Source of the DNA: Monosporascus cannonballus
Taxonomy: Eukaryota > Ascomycota > Sordariomycetes > Xylariales
Assembly (NCBI GenBank): GCA_004154925.1
Contig: QJNS01000059.1
Span: 62,001-126,000 of the forward strand
Length of the DNA stretch: 64,000 bases
Direction: 5' to 3'
Shown in pieces: positions 12,026-24,500 of this stretch (position 1 is its first letter; every line of letters starts with the position of its first letter). Below the pieces are notes generated by a model. It was not told the DNA's origin, searched no databases, and saw nothing but the letters and a program-made list of their open reading frames with translations. The position numbers and the translations under genes were made by a program.

Positions 12026-12442
12026 TATTATGACTCAATACGCTTAGCACGACCAGAAACAATTAGGAAAATAGAGATACTCCAGGGTTACGTAATTACG
12101 AAAATCGCTGGCGAATCCAGCAAATCATAGATCGAAAGGATCGCTAGCAAGTCCAGCAAATCTTAAATCGCGAGAATCGCTGGCGAATCCGGCGAATCGT
12201 AAGATAATGAGAATTAACAGAAAATATATAAATACGCTTGTTATTATAATTTAAATAATTTCAGCTTGTAATACTTACTAATACCAATCGTTTATTATTT
12301 AATATCGTTACCTAAGGCACCCTTGGTATTACGAAACGTAATACGTTACTGTATTTTATTGCTCAGATTCCTACGATACTCCTGCCAACATAAACCCGTA
12401 CGACTAAGGTTTAATAGTTGGTTAAACCCCCTAGCCGTCACA
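12026..12442 (+). repeat. 3' LTR of element IV (LTR family D, 417 bp)
   Basis: Starts TATTATGACTCAATACG and ends CTAGCCGTCACA. The downstream half (about 12240-12442) is shared with families A to C; the U3 is unique to this copy and carries three tandem 36-bp repeats. It joins element V gag sequence directly at 12443. Confidence 0.88.
12103..12210 (+). repeat. Three tandem 36-bp repeats in the U3 of LTR family D
   Basis: Units at 12103-12138, 12139-12174 and 12175-12210 start AATCGCTGGCGAATCC, GATCGCTAGCAAGTCC and AATCGCTGGCGAATCC. They are G+C rich for this window. Repeats of this kind upstream of the presumed TATA region (about 12225-12240) look like enhancer or factor-binding repeats; that role is inference. 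Confidence 0.85.
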
Positions 12443-14330
12443 ATGTGTCGTTATTATCGGCGTACTGTTCTTTCGAACTATATTAATAGCTTTTAATTTT
12501 GTGATAATATTTTTCCCTATTAAATAAATTGTTTTCTTACAATTTTGACTATATTCTATTATATATCATATTAATTATCATTTTAAAGTTTACTTATATA
12601 TTAACGTTTTTTTAAATATCTTTCGTTTTATTAAGGTTCGTTATAAATATTAATTGAAAATAAAGATTTATAATAGCTTTTTAGCAATATTTTTTCGCTA
12701 TATACTAAATTAATTCCTTTTCCGTTTAATAATTATATTACTTATAATATAAAAAAAATTTTCTTATAGGCATTACTTTTTTCCATGGAAGCTTTTTATT
12801 TCCGGTAACCAGTAAATATCGTTTCTTAAGGCTATAAATCGAAAATATCAATATTATTATTTATCGTTTTTATTATTTCCGGTTCGGTTTAGAAAATCGA
12901 ATCTCTTATAATATATACGGATAATTGTTTCGTAAATATACTGTTTTCATTTTTCGTAATCGGGGTATTCTCGTTGTCGACAATATATAGCATGTATTCT
13001 TCCGTCTCGATTAAAGTTCCGGAATAGATTTTTTCTGTTTAATCGTAATATTTTTCCTAATTATCCTTATAATTCTTTTTGTTATAATCGTAATACCTAT
13101 CGAGCCAGCTTCCTGGCTTCGTATATTCCTTATTAGACTTTTTGCCATAAAAACCCGGTACGTACCTAGATCGAATTATGTTAATAGATTTGTTTCCGTT
13201 TTTCTAATTTTCTCTAGATTATTTTTCGAGTACGGATTTCCAATTATCCTAACGGGGTCTTTTAATTGCCTCATACCATACTACTTTATGTCCTTTCCTA
13301 TTACAATTAAAATATTTAGTTTAGCTCCAGTTCTTCCTATAAGTAACCCTTAATTCCATACATTCTGACTCCGTATCGTAAAAAAGTATTACCGCGTTAA
13401 AAAATGTTAATATTGGCCGTATATTTAAATTTGTTATTATTTTTTTCCTTTGGTACCTTTAATACGCCAAGCGTATTACCGATTATTAATCTAAATTACC
13501 ATAACGATATAATCTAATAAATAATTAAGCTGATCAAATTTAAAAAGCTTTTTTTATACTTCCTTTTTTATGCTGTCGAAAAACTTAACCATGAATATTT
13601 TTTATCCCTAATTTAATTTAAATATTAACTAAATAAACGTACTGTCATAATTGAATATTAATCCCCTTTATCGTAGTTATTAAATGTGCATTTTGGCTTT
13701 TATTTTTTTATTTATTATTCCGAACATTTTCGTTAATATTTACTTAAATTGTTGATAATCGTTATAATTCGTATTATTTCCGGGTTTGGTTTTTTCGATT
13801 AGCAAAATAACCTATTCTTTTATAACGAACTTAAACCAAATGGCCGTGTTTCTAATATATCGCCCGATTCCGAATTTAAATCGTACAATAAGCGTAATTA
13901 ATCAAATAAAAAAGTACCCGAGATTTATTGGGTATTAAGGTAAAAACAAGTATAACTTACTTAAAATTCTATCGCAAAGTTCTAGTTTAAGGGATTTAAG
14001 AACCTTTTCCGGTTTCTTAGTAGAATTTCACTAAATAATCTAGTTCGTTCGAAAAAGTTTTCCCCTTTTCTTTAAACTTCTTATAAGCGGTTTAAAAGGA
14101 CGTCGTAAGGTTATTATTGTTTTTCTTAAGCTAAAAAATACGTTCGTTCAGAATATCCCGGCGTTATAAAACTTTTTCGCGAAAAAGACGAAGTTACCTT
14201 TTTTTCTTTTTGGATTCCATTCCGGTGTCCGAGTTATCAGAGACCTGGTAAATAAGCTCTTCGGACTGTTCACTAGTAAACATAACATCGGCGATATTGC
14301 TTAAAATATAACGGTATTATTAAACAAAAG
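12443..14330 (-). pseudogene. gag remnant of element V
   Basis: The same order of shared gag blocks as in II and VIII, with the common block at about 12840-12960. All three minus-strand frames are interrupted; there is no open frame above 60 codons here, so decay is advanced. Confidence 0.7.
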
Positions 14331-14339
14331 CTTATAATA

Positions 14340-14750
14340 TATAACGGCTAAATAACTTAACCAACAATTAAACCTTAATCGTACGGATATATATTACTAA
14401 AAACATTATAACACTTTAAAGGAATAAAATAACTTAATTATCTTTCGTAATACCAGATATATAAAAATTCTATTACAAGCGATGTATATAAATAAATATT
14501 ACAAATTAATATTATGTAAACTATAAAAGTAATAAACGTATATATCCTTATATTAGCTTGACGTACTTAAGCGGCTTAAACCCTAAAGCCCGTTAAACCC
14601 TTTAAGCTTTTTTGCCGGCTTAAGGGGCTTAAGGTGTTTGCTACCTTAAGACCTTTGAGCTGGTTTACGTAACGTCTTAGCCGAGGTTGGGTTTGTTTTC
14701 TTGATAGGTCCGACCGTCCGTAGAGTAGCCAAGACCGTTAGGTTATAATA
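14340..14750 (-). repeat. 5' LTR of element V (LTR family A)
   Basis: On the plus strand it starts TATAACGGCTAAATAAC and ends AGACCGTTAGGTTATAATA, recognisably the same family as 1998-2395, 29018-29415 and 35356-35753, with the GCTTAA-rich U3 at about 14550-14660. Confidence 0.85.
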
Positions 14751-15260
14751 TGCAAAATATACGTTAAACGTAGTTATCCTTGTAATGGATACGGTACGCC
14801 TTTGTCCTTCTTAAAAAATATTCGTATCGAAAATTAACGATTAAAACGGGAAAAAATATTGGCGGAAAAACTTTTCTTAAAATTATAAAAACGTTATTAG
14901 CAAGAAATAAATAAGGTTCTTATACGTTTAATCCGTGTTCAGAAACAGAAAACTTTTTTCGTTCGAAAGGGATTAAGATAATATAATAAAAATTATAGTT
15001 ACTAAATGAATTAAAAGAATAAAAACGCTAGAAATAAGCTAATATCGAGGCCTTCCTAGTTGCCTTAAGTTTCTTCGTTAATTCTAGGTTATCCGATATC
15101 GACTAGTTACTTAAGAACATTAACTAGAATACGATTATCTTTAGTAATTCCGCCGTTATTAGTACAAGTTCTTTAGCAAACACTGGGCGCCAATAAGATT
15201 TTTGGCGGGTTTCTAAATATTTTCGGAATCCGGATACTTTTTTCACTTAATTAGGTACTA
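14751..15260 (+). pseudogene. Antisense zinc-cluster-like frame of element VI, N-terminus removed by element V
   Basis: Antisense to pol of VI. The first codons at 14751 read CKIYVKRSYPCNG, which is the second half of the C-x2-C-x6-C unit, with the middle Cys as Tyr (TAC). Downstream are LSFLKNIRIEN and a Lys/Glu-rich stretch. The insertion of V cut the motif in the middle. It has the same position and type as 38997-39580 in VIII. Stops are mostly TAA where Gln fits. Confidence 0.6.
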
Positions 15261-16802
15261 GGTAAATCCGTTTTCCTTTTTTATGGCCAATATTTTTTTC
15301 ATTTTATATAATTATTCGTTTTCTAGTTTTTACATTATTTTATGCTGTATATACCCCTATGATATTTACTGCTGACTTAAGTAAAAAAATATGGAAAACT
15401 AGATGGAATTTAACTTTTAATAAAAACTCTAATGGATAATTACTTTCCAGAATTTTCTGAGCGATTTCGTATGGACCGATATATTTAAAACCGAATTTTT
15501 TATTGGGCTGCTTTTATCTGAATATTCTCTTGTAGCAAAATAAATTATCTTCGTTGTTTCGAAACTTGGTCTCTTTAATGTTTTTAAATTATAATTTTTA
15601 TTTATTTAATGATATTCGAATTCCAACTTTATTTTTATTTTTTAATATAAAACTTTCTTTAATATTAATTGTTCCGTCGTACGCATCTTTGTAAATGTCA
15701 GGTATAAAATCAAAATTAGCATTTATTAAAGTTGTTTTAATACTTTCGTAACAACTTTTATTATATCACAATTAAGCCGTAAGCAAGTTTTCTGCTTAAT
15801 TATTTTATTTATAATTACTATAATATCGTAATTATATTTACAAGATTTAATTAACGTTTTTATTTGTCCCTGTGTTTAAAGTTTAAACGTATAAATTAAT
15901 TTGTGATTTAAGCCGATTTACGCTATAAGGTCTTACAACAATTTGAAAATAAATATAATTCTTTTTATTGAAAATAATTTCGTACCGTAATATATATACG
16001 TTAAATATGATTCTAAAGAAGATATGTGCAATTTACTCGGCGTTAATATTTTTAATAAGGTAAAAAATACGAAAACTTCGTAAATTTATTGACACTTAGG
16101 GATATACCGTAATAATATATTCCTATTGCTGGGTTTTCGGATACAGAAGGTTTCATAATAAAGTCCATAATAAATAAATCCTATGGTTATTCTGAAACTG
16201 GTAATAGTTATATTTTCTATAAGACTTATACCGTTATATTTTAGTTTTGTTATAGAGGTTACATTATATTCGAATCTTTTAAATTATTATTTTCATTTTT
16301 GAAAAATAATATATATTTTAAAGCCGTTTTAAGGTTTTATAAATCGTTAAATATCTATATTACTGATATTCGTATATTTTTCGTATCAGGTTTTTCTAAC
16401 ATTGTTTTGATATTTATATTTTATATATTTTGTAATTGTGGAAAGAAATATAATTATATTATTACATTTTATAATATATGTTAAAGAGTACAGCTCGTAT
16501 TATCATAATCTATCATAAATGTAAATATTTTTCTATAATAATATTAAAAATTATATAGCTAATTTTAAGCAACTCCTTTTTTAAGGTTTAGTTACGTACT
16601 TAAAATATCGGCTCTGCTGTTTTTAAAACCGTTTTCATAAATAATAACAAAGTTAAAATTTGTTAATTCTTTTATATTTTTTAATTATTATCTTATAAGT
16701 TTTCCAATTATAGTAAAACGGATAAGATTTTAATAATCCGGATAAACCTTGACTTGGTACACACTTCTTTTTAAAAAAATGTTTGAATTCCGTAAAGGCT
16801 AT

Positions 16803-16807
16803 AATAA
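16803..16807. other. Target-site duplication of element VII, left copy (AATAA)
   Basis: AATAA immediately before the 5' LTR of VII. The second copy is at 48416-48420, immediately after the 3' LTR. Removing one copy and everything between restores the pol sequence of VI as seen in VIII. Confidence 0.85.
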
Positions 16808-17020
16808 TGTCAGAGGCTAAGGATATGTGCTAAGGAAGTACGCGCATTATAAAGGAGACGCTAAGCATTCTATGCGTCATCCTTACGCAATCGCTACGAG
16901 GGAAATGCGGGGTTATTGCTTTATAAATAGTTACTTACTCCCTTTTTAGGGAAAAAAGGCAAGCTTCAAACTTGTCCTTAATATACCCGTATTTTTTTTA
17001 ATTTTTAATAATACATAGCA
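16808..17020 (+). repeat. 5' LTR of element VII (LTR family E)
   Basis: Starts TGTCAGAGGCTAAGG and ends ACATAGCA. It shares long stretches with 48195-48415, such as GAGACGCTAAGCATTCTATG and CAAACTTGTCCTTAATATAC. It keeps more CpA and G+C than its surroundings, as expected for a sequence too short to be a strong RIP substrate by itself. Confidence 0.88.
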
Positions 17021-18560
17021 GACTAAAACTTCATTATTTAGATCAAACCATAAAAAACAAACGATGTAATTACGACCACGTACGACGATAAACCGGTTAT
17101 CCCGGCTACTAAACCTATTTAAACTTTAAAACCCGAACTTACCTTATTTGAATTTTGGCGACGGCTCAATAAATACGAAAAAAGAATTTAAGAATTAAAT
17201 AACGAAAACGACTGCTTAAAAAATAGCAGTACTTATAAAAAGTCCTTACGAAAAAATAACAAGGCCTGAAATTAAACCGTAAAGTTCAATAATTAAACAT
17301 TATATTACGTATCCACGACGATAATATAATATACGTTTCATATATTTTTTCTGGGCCGGGTTTTATAACGTTCAATAATATCCTTATTATAAAGATCTAA
17401 AAAGCTATAATATTTATAAATTAAATATTCCTAACAAATTCGAAAGTTACAAAATTAACGTTACTTATTAATTAATAAATTATAACCTGGCAAAAAATCA
17501 GAAAAAAGGATAATGTATTTAAAACTTTCCTTAACCTAAAATATTAATGCGAAACCTATTTGGAATATACGAATTTTACGTTTTAGCTAAATATTACTTT
17601 CGAAAACTAAAGGTTTTATGATAATTTTACGAAATAAATTACGTGTTAACGTACATCATACCTAATTCGCTTATAGATATTTACTGGAAATTATAAAAAA
17701 GCAATACGGCCTCAAAAATTAAGATACGAAACTTCCCTTACGCTTGTTTTATAAATTGGCCTAATTTAAACACAATTTTCGAAAATAGTTTTAAAAATAT
17801 AATACGGCGATTCGCTTTCGTTAACGAAAAATTCGATACGATATCTTAAAAATCCGATAAAACGGTTAATGATTTTTATTAATAATATTAATAAGTTTTT
17901 ATTACGTTTTTATAAACAGGTAATATTATTTTCTCAATAAGCCATTTTACTATACGGTTATATCCTTATATAACTAATTTCGTATCCGTAATTACTTTAC
18001 GAAAAACCTTAAATACAGTTTATAAAAAGCTTTTAAATATAAAATCGTTATTCCGGGTTTTTATTTTAAAAACCCTTTTTATGCTGCGAATAAACCGATA
18101 CCCTTTTAAGGCCTAATAATTAACTTAAAGTTTATAATCGCTATAGAATTTAGGCCACGTAATAAATACGATTATATTTTGCAAAAAACATTTGAAAATA
18201 TAAAAGGAAATCTGCTTCGGATACGAAAAAACAAGGTATTGCAAATTTGAATGCTCTAAAAAATTAAAGGATAATAAATACACCCCGAAAGTTCATATAT
18301 GTTATTTGCCTCATCGTGATCAGGACCCCATTTTGGAGGTTGTAGCTGCGCCTGCGGTGCAGCAGCCGTAGCCACAGCTATAGCTTTTGATCAAGAAGTA
18401 TCTGTCGGGGGTCCAATATATTAAGTAAATCCTTTTAAGAATTATTTCCACAAAAACAATAAAACCTCCAAAATAAGCCCTAAAAGCAAATTGTGATTTT
18501 TTAGCCTTAATTAGCCCCGTTCCATATAAATTGTTAAAAATCATTAATAACAACTTTCGT
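17021..18560 (+). pseudogene. gag remnant of element VII with CCHC zinc knuckle
   Basis: A plus-strand frame with stops mostly as TAA for Gln. At 18213-18254 it reads CFGYEKTRYCKFEC, a C-x2-C-x4-H-x4-C knuckle with the second Cys and the His both as Tyr, each a single transition away (TGC to TAC, CAC to TAC). A Gln/Pro/Ala-rich tail follows (about 18310-18390), and then YLPHRDQDP-type sequence is visible just after the knuckle. The nucleic-acid-binding knuckle at the C-terminus is typical of Gag. The minus-strand ORF at 18320-18553 is a shadow. Confidence 0.6.
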
Positions 18561-21500
18561 AATATATATTAATTATAAAATTCCTAACGTTATAACCTAT
18601 ATAATTTAACGCAAAGTTAAAATCTTAATTTTTTAATATATTTTTAATTTTAATTAAGATAAGGAATTAATTATTAAAGGAAAAAATTAAGTTAAAATTA
18701 CAATTAACACCCGTTATAATCCTTTACCCTTTCTGGGCTAACATAGGAACAATATAACTTTACGAACCGAAATAATAATATATAGGGTTTAAAAATACCT
18801 ATAATAATCTTTAAACCATATTTTCTTCCTAATTAACTAATTATGTATAATATATTTAAATCTTAAAGTAAATATCTTAATTCTTTAAATATATATCTTT
18901 TTAAAACAAAACGTTTATTTATATTTGGTACTTTTACCGGGTTTTTGCTAATATCAACGTAATTAACCCATATGCCAATATTATATATTCGGCCGATAAC
19001 CTTATAGAAACTTTACGCCGTCGGTTTATTCGCCTTATATTAAGCGTTATACTTGGCGAGAGGGCCGTATTTTACGGAAAAAATAAATTAATACGGTATA
19101 CGATCTGGTTTTCGGAAAACTTAATATTTTTTTCGTTATTAAAATAAGTTTTAGGAAATTCTTAATTATTGAAATCTTTTCGTTAATAACTGACTTAATT
19201 ATTATCCAGGTTATATAATTAATTAAGCTGGTAGAAAAATAATAATTTTTTTCATTCATAATTTTATATTTTGTTTGTGTTTTTATATCTGCAAATACGA
19301 AAAAACTTAATCCAAAGATATTTAATCGTAAAACTACCGGATAATACAACTATATTATTTTTAATTTTAAACAAATACCGAACAATTAATTTTAAATTAT
19401 TATATTAAAATTTATTTTTCAACGACCATATAATTTGGTTATTATTAACGAAACATATTTATTACTGGAATAATGGGATTTCCGATTTAAATATATTAAT
19501 ATTCGTAATTTACGTTTTATTTTCCTTATTTATTTATATTAATTTATATATATAATAAGTATAAATAATATTATAAAAAGAGGATTACGAAATACGGCAA
19601 TTTGTATCAAATTAGCGGCCTAATTAAATATAGTTATAAAACGGAAATCCGGCGTTTTAATATTAATGGTTTTAAAATCGATATTATTATTTTCCTTATA
19701 CAAGAAAGTTAACGTTTAAATTAAGGGTATTTAAATTTCTTAATAATTAATATGTTCGGATTATTAAGTTATATTTTTTCAGTTTAATTTAATAATTTAC
19801 GTTTTATTATTAAAACTATTATTTTTGTTAAGAATAAGGCGAAGATTACAGATATTTATAATTACTTAATTAGAACCATAATAAATTAAGGGCATTTATC
19901 GAAAATTATAAAAAACATTATTACATTCTATGATTCTAAAATACCTTACGGGTATTAAAATTGAATATATAATAATTTAAAATAATTAAATAATTTTATT
20001 TATATTATTATATTTAATATTATTTTTAAATCAAATATAAATATCCCCTATATTAATTAAATAATACAATAAAATATACCGCAAAGGTTTTTAGTTGAAG
20101 ATTTATAATAATATTTTAATTAAACGATTCGTAATTATAAGCGATTAAATATAATTAATTATAAATAAATTATATTATATCCACCTTATTAACTATTTGA
20201 TAAATATAAAATTAAACGGTTTATTTTAACAAAAGATAGAATAATGAAAAGGATGTAAGCCCGGTAAATTAAAAATTATATTAACTATAAAACCATACAA
20301 ATCGTAATAAAAAATAACGTAATAAATTCGGATAATAAAAAGAATAATATGTAATTTATCGCAAATAATCCCGATTAAAAAGAAATAATTATTAAATTTC
20401 AATTTTAATTTTTAACCGATTATAATGTTACCTTTAAATTTTTGAAATAAAATAATTTTAATTTACGGCACCGGATATAAATAAGTCCTTGATAATACGC
20501 GGTATTTAAAGATAAATATATACGGAAAATAATTTTAATATATTTAAAAAAAACCAAATTTTTATATTAAAAAAATTAAAATGACTTGATTCTGGTTAAA
20601 TTTTGTTATAATATATGTACGCCTAATTTCCTTTATTTACCTAAGCCCTCAAATTCGAAAATATCGGCATAAAAATAATCAAAAGCCAGTTTAGTAAAAG
20701 CGGCTTCTTAAAAAATAATAAAGTCCTAATATAAATAACGGGCAAACGAATTATATTTTATATAATCGTTTCCGTTTAGCGATACAAAAGCAATAATAAA
20801 TATTTATTTTTATTACATTTAAATGATTTTTATTTAATAAATTTCCAAATATATTAAACGAAATTGAAATTTTCTCTTTAATTTAAAACATAATTAAATT
20901 AATTAAGGCGGTTCCCGGGTTTGATAAATAACAATATTGGGATATTTTAAAAAACCGCCTATTTTTGGGTTATATATAATATATATAAAAGTTATATTTT
21001 TAATTTTACAAAAAATATAAGTAATTTTTCATAAACGGCAGAATTTACTTAATTAAAAATAACGGCATTATATTTTTATGTCGTACATCGCATTTAATTT
21101 TAATTCAGGTATACAGTATACGGTTATTCGATTTAAACCGGCGGCTAACGATTTAACAGAAAGTTCAATAATTTAAATTTTAAACCGGCATATAATTTAT
21201 ATATTTTCGCAATTTCGAAACGTAATATCCGTTATGGCGACGTTTATACCTATGCACATAATTTATAATATATTAAATAATTTAATTATGAATTTATTTT
21301 ATTCCCTTTAGTTATAACGTCGGCGTAAAACTTAACATTTTTTAATATTTTTAATTTCCTAGTCCCATTTTTATTATCGTACTTATATTCGTATAATTCG
21401 TTTACTTTTATATTATTACCAAAATCGCCAATATTACCCCAATATAATAAATCGTAATTTAAAATATAAATAATATATCGAAAAAAAGCCGAAATAATAA

Positions 21501-24500
21501 TTTCTATCGTAATTAAGGAATTACGCCTTAAAAGTAAACGATATTTATTGGATAATAATAATAATAACAGGTGGAAAAATAATTATAATATTAGGTTAAA
21601 AAATAAAAAACAAAATTTTGCCGGTCTTAATTAAGGCTGATAATAAAAAACGCGTTCGGTTTCGGTGCAGCATTATATTCGTAAAACGTAATAATTATAA
21701 ATATTTATATAATATTAATTAAAAGTATTAATATATTATTTATTTATTAAATTCGTTATTTTTATTAATTTTTAATTCGTTAAAATTATACTGGATATTA
21801 ATTCGTCCTAATCCGTATTAATTATATGCTGTAATAAATATATAATAAATTTTTTTAATTAACAAAATTAATGGAATTTTGCATTAGGCGGGTTATATTA
21901 TAATTTATTACGGTTATTAACAAATTATCCTTTTAACTTATAGCTCTTGATTTACAACGCCGAATTAAAAACCTTTAAATCGTATTTTCCGGTTTCTTTT
22001 CAACTTATTATATTAACTCTTAAAATAATCGCATTTTCTTCTATTTTTAAAATATTTTAATTCGGGTTAAAGAATTAAGGTAAGGGATTAATTATATAGG
22101 TAAATAAATAATATAAATAATATTTTGCCATTATTAAAAAAGATATTTTTTCGTTATTAATATAATTATTTAGACGTCCGCTTTTTTTAAATACCAGTTT
22201 AAAACGTTTAAAATCCCGGGTTTGTAATAAGTTTTTATTAATTACGTTTTGTAACCTTATTTTTTTGTAATTAAGATTCATATTTATCGGCATACGGTCC
22301 TAATTAGTATTTTTCGAAACCGTTCGTATATTTTATTGTTATTTTGTTAAAGACTTTGCTTGTTATTCTTTTTTAAACTAAGGTTTTTTGGTTCCCTTAG
22401 TAGAAGTCGACGGCCGGATCTAGTTTTTTTCCCTTTGCCGCGTTTTCCTTTTATCAGGGTAATTGAATCCCCGGTTAATTTTAGGAATTTCTTTATATCA
22501 AAATCCTATATAAGTATAATAATAATTAGATATTCCGTATAACCGCCGAAATCCTTAACATTAATACCGAATATGCTGCGGTACTTAAAAATCTAATTAT
22601 TATATAAAGTTATTTATTCGGTAATAAATTACGTATAATTACGGATTTTCCTTTCGTATAATATTATGAAAATAACGTCTATATAATATATACTATAAAA
22701 TATAATACAATTTCATATTCCTTTTAATTATGATTATAAAATTACCATATCTTTGGTATTATTTATATTATGCAAATCGTTACGGATTATAGATTCCCGA
22801 AAACGGTTAACGGCCCGAATTATACAGTTTTTTAAAAAATATATGCCGGTTCAATTTGTAATATGGAGGACGTTTATGTTACAATTCCAAAAACCTATTA
22901 TTTAATAATCCGTGTTATCCGTATTAACAATTTTAATTTTATATTTTAATATAAGGAAAAAACGAATAATGTTATATATTATTTAATAAACCTTTCGGTA
23001 TTTAATAAAACCATATTTTGAAAGTTATTAAAATATATAAATATATTTTTTCACAATTTTTTATAAATTATATATATAAACGAAATTGCGGAATATCTAT
23101 TTAAATATTATTCCGAAATTATTAAATGTAAAATATGCATTAATATATATATATTAATAAGTAGCTTACGTTTTTTAGCATATAGTAATAAAATTTACTG
23201 TATAAAACCTTGTAATATTAAGACTTTATCGAATAATCGTTTAATTTAAGGAAAACCTATTTTATAGGCTAGGGCAAGGTTTAAAAAAACGGTATATATA
23301 GTAGAAAATAAGGTACGGAAAATAACGCCATAATTAATATAATTTATATCGAAAACTAACTTAACGCCGTTATAATCTTTATATACGTTCCAATTATTTA
23401 TTAGGTCGCCATATATTTCCCAAATACGAATACCGTATTTTGCTTTATTAAAGGATAATAATATTATTATAATAATTATATAATATTAAGCATATACAAA
23501 TAAGTAATTATAATTAAAAGATTTAATAATATTATAAGCTTACTGATATAAATTTAATTTAATTTGGACCAAACGTACACATAAAAGATATAAAATATAA
23601 TAAATAAGATAAAATTGGTATATTAAATAATTACCGAATACGTTATTAATATTAATAAAAAATATATAAAGATTTAAAATATATTAATAAAGCATACGAA
23701 TAATGAATAAATTATAAATATATTCTAGGCTAATATATATAATTAAAACTAAAATATATATAAATTTTAACATTATTTAATTCTAAATCTATAAATTACG
23801 AAGTTTTTACAGATTATTAAATATAAATAAAAAATTAATATCATTCTTTCTTATAACGAAATAATAATATATAAAAAAACTTAATAACAATACATATTAT
23901 ACCAAATTTATATTTTATTATACATTCCTTAATATAATTCATAAAATTATTTTAAATATATACTAAATATAATTATTACAATTATTTAATATATAATTAA
24001 TATTATTTACCTATTTATAATTTCTTATAACTGAAAATACGTATTATACCTTAATATATAAAATTACGTTATTTACGACATAATAATTATTAATTAATTT
24101 TCCTTTTATTTAATATCCGAAATCCATATTATACTATATAGCTTTATATATTTTACGATATTACAAACCGTAAATAAATTCCGAATTAATATAATAAAGA
24201 TAATTTTGGTTATGGCTCCCGAAAATGTATTCCGAATAAATCCAAAAAACCTTATTCGCCTGGTTAAAGCAATTAAATTCGCTAATAATGTCCCCGTAAA
24301 ACAATTTGCTCTCAAAATAACCTTAAAAACGGATAATAAGATTTCGGATCAAAAAATAGCCGAAACCGGTACCAGAATAACTTGCAAAAAGGTAAAACGG
24401 ACGGCGTAATCCTAACTAGCATATTTTTGTTTTAACCAAATAATATTTAATTATCTTAAAATATAAAACGTTTTTTATAAAAAGTATATATTATATATAG

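Larger units (their letters stand above)
9464..12442 (+). mobile_element. Element IV, main surviving part: RNase H, integrase, chromodomain, 3' LTR
   Basis: Plus-strand Ty3/gypsy sequence resuming exactly where 2396-2566 stops. It reads through RNase H (about 9470-9960), integrase (about 10000-11240), chromodomain (11260-11385), a 3' region with an antisense open frame (about 11440-11970), polypurine tract (12010-12025) and the 3' LTR (12026-12442). The 5' half lies outside the window beyond element I. It is inserted in the gag of element V, which resumes at 12443 with ATGTG. Confidence 0.9.
12443..14750 (-). mobile_element. Element V: Ty3/gypsy fragment, gag plus 5' LTR
   Basis: Minus-strand gag (12443-14330) with 5' LTR (14340-14750, family A). 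It begins abruptly at the insertion point of element IV, inside gag sequence equivalent to positions 241 and 7190. The rest of V lies left of the window, beyond I and IV. The outer LTR edge abuts element VI at 14751, in the middle of VI's antisense zinc-cluster frame. Confidence 0.85.
14751..16807 (-). mobile_element. Element VI, left part: integrase end, chromodomain and antisense frame
   Basis: Minus-strand Ty3/gypsy sequence homologous to 39150-41230 of element VIII. It starts at the insertion of V and stops at the LTR of VII. The frame of VI resumes at 48416: left end CTATAATAA and right start AATAATAACC join to match the CCATAATAATTGCC of VIII, with AATAA duplicated. Integrase sequence lies at about 15330-16790 and the chromodomain at about 15186-15310 (minus). 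The short ORF at 16299-16484 is a shadow. Confidence 0.88.

Noticed and set aside
19047..19349. 100-codon minus-strand open frame
   Set aside because: No recognisable motif, Ile/Lys/Phe-rich, and overlaps a better-looking plus-strand open stretch at 18905-19147. Open length alone means little in this composition.
22060..23560. Apparent long plus-strand reading frame if TAA/TAG are taken as Gln
   Set aside because: I counted about 37 stops in about 500 codons, only slightly below the rate expected by chance at this A+T content. The opposite strand also gives a 65-codon open piece (about 23470-23275). Not enough to call a gene.
24106..24409. Overlapping open frames on both strands (69 and 67 codons)
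   Set aside because: Both are open over the same bases and neither shows a domain, so at least one is chance and possibly both.
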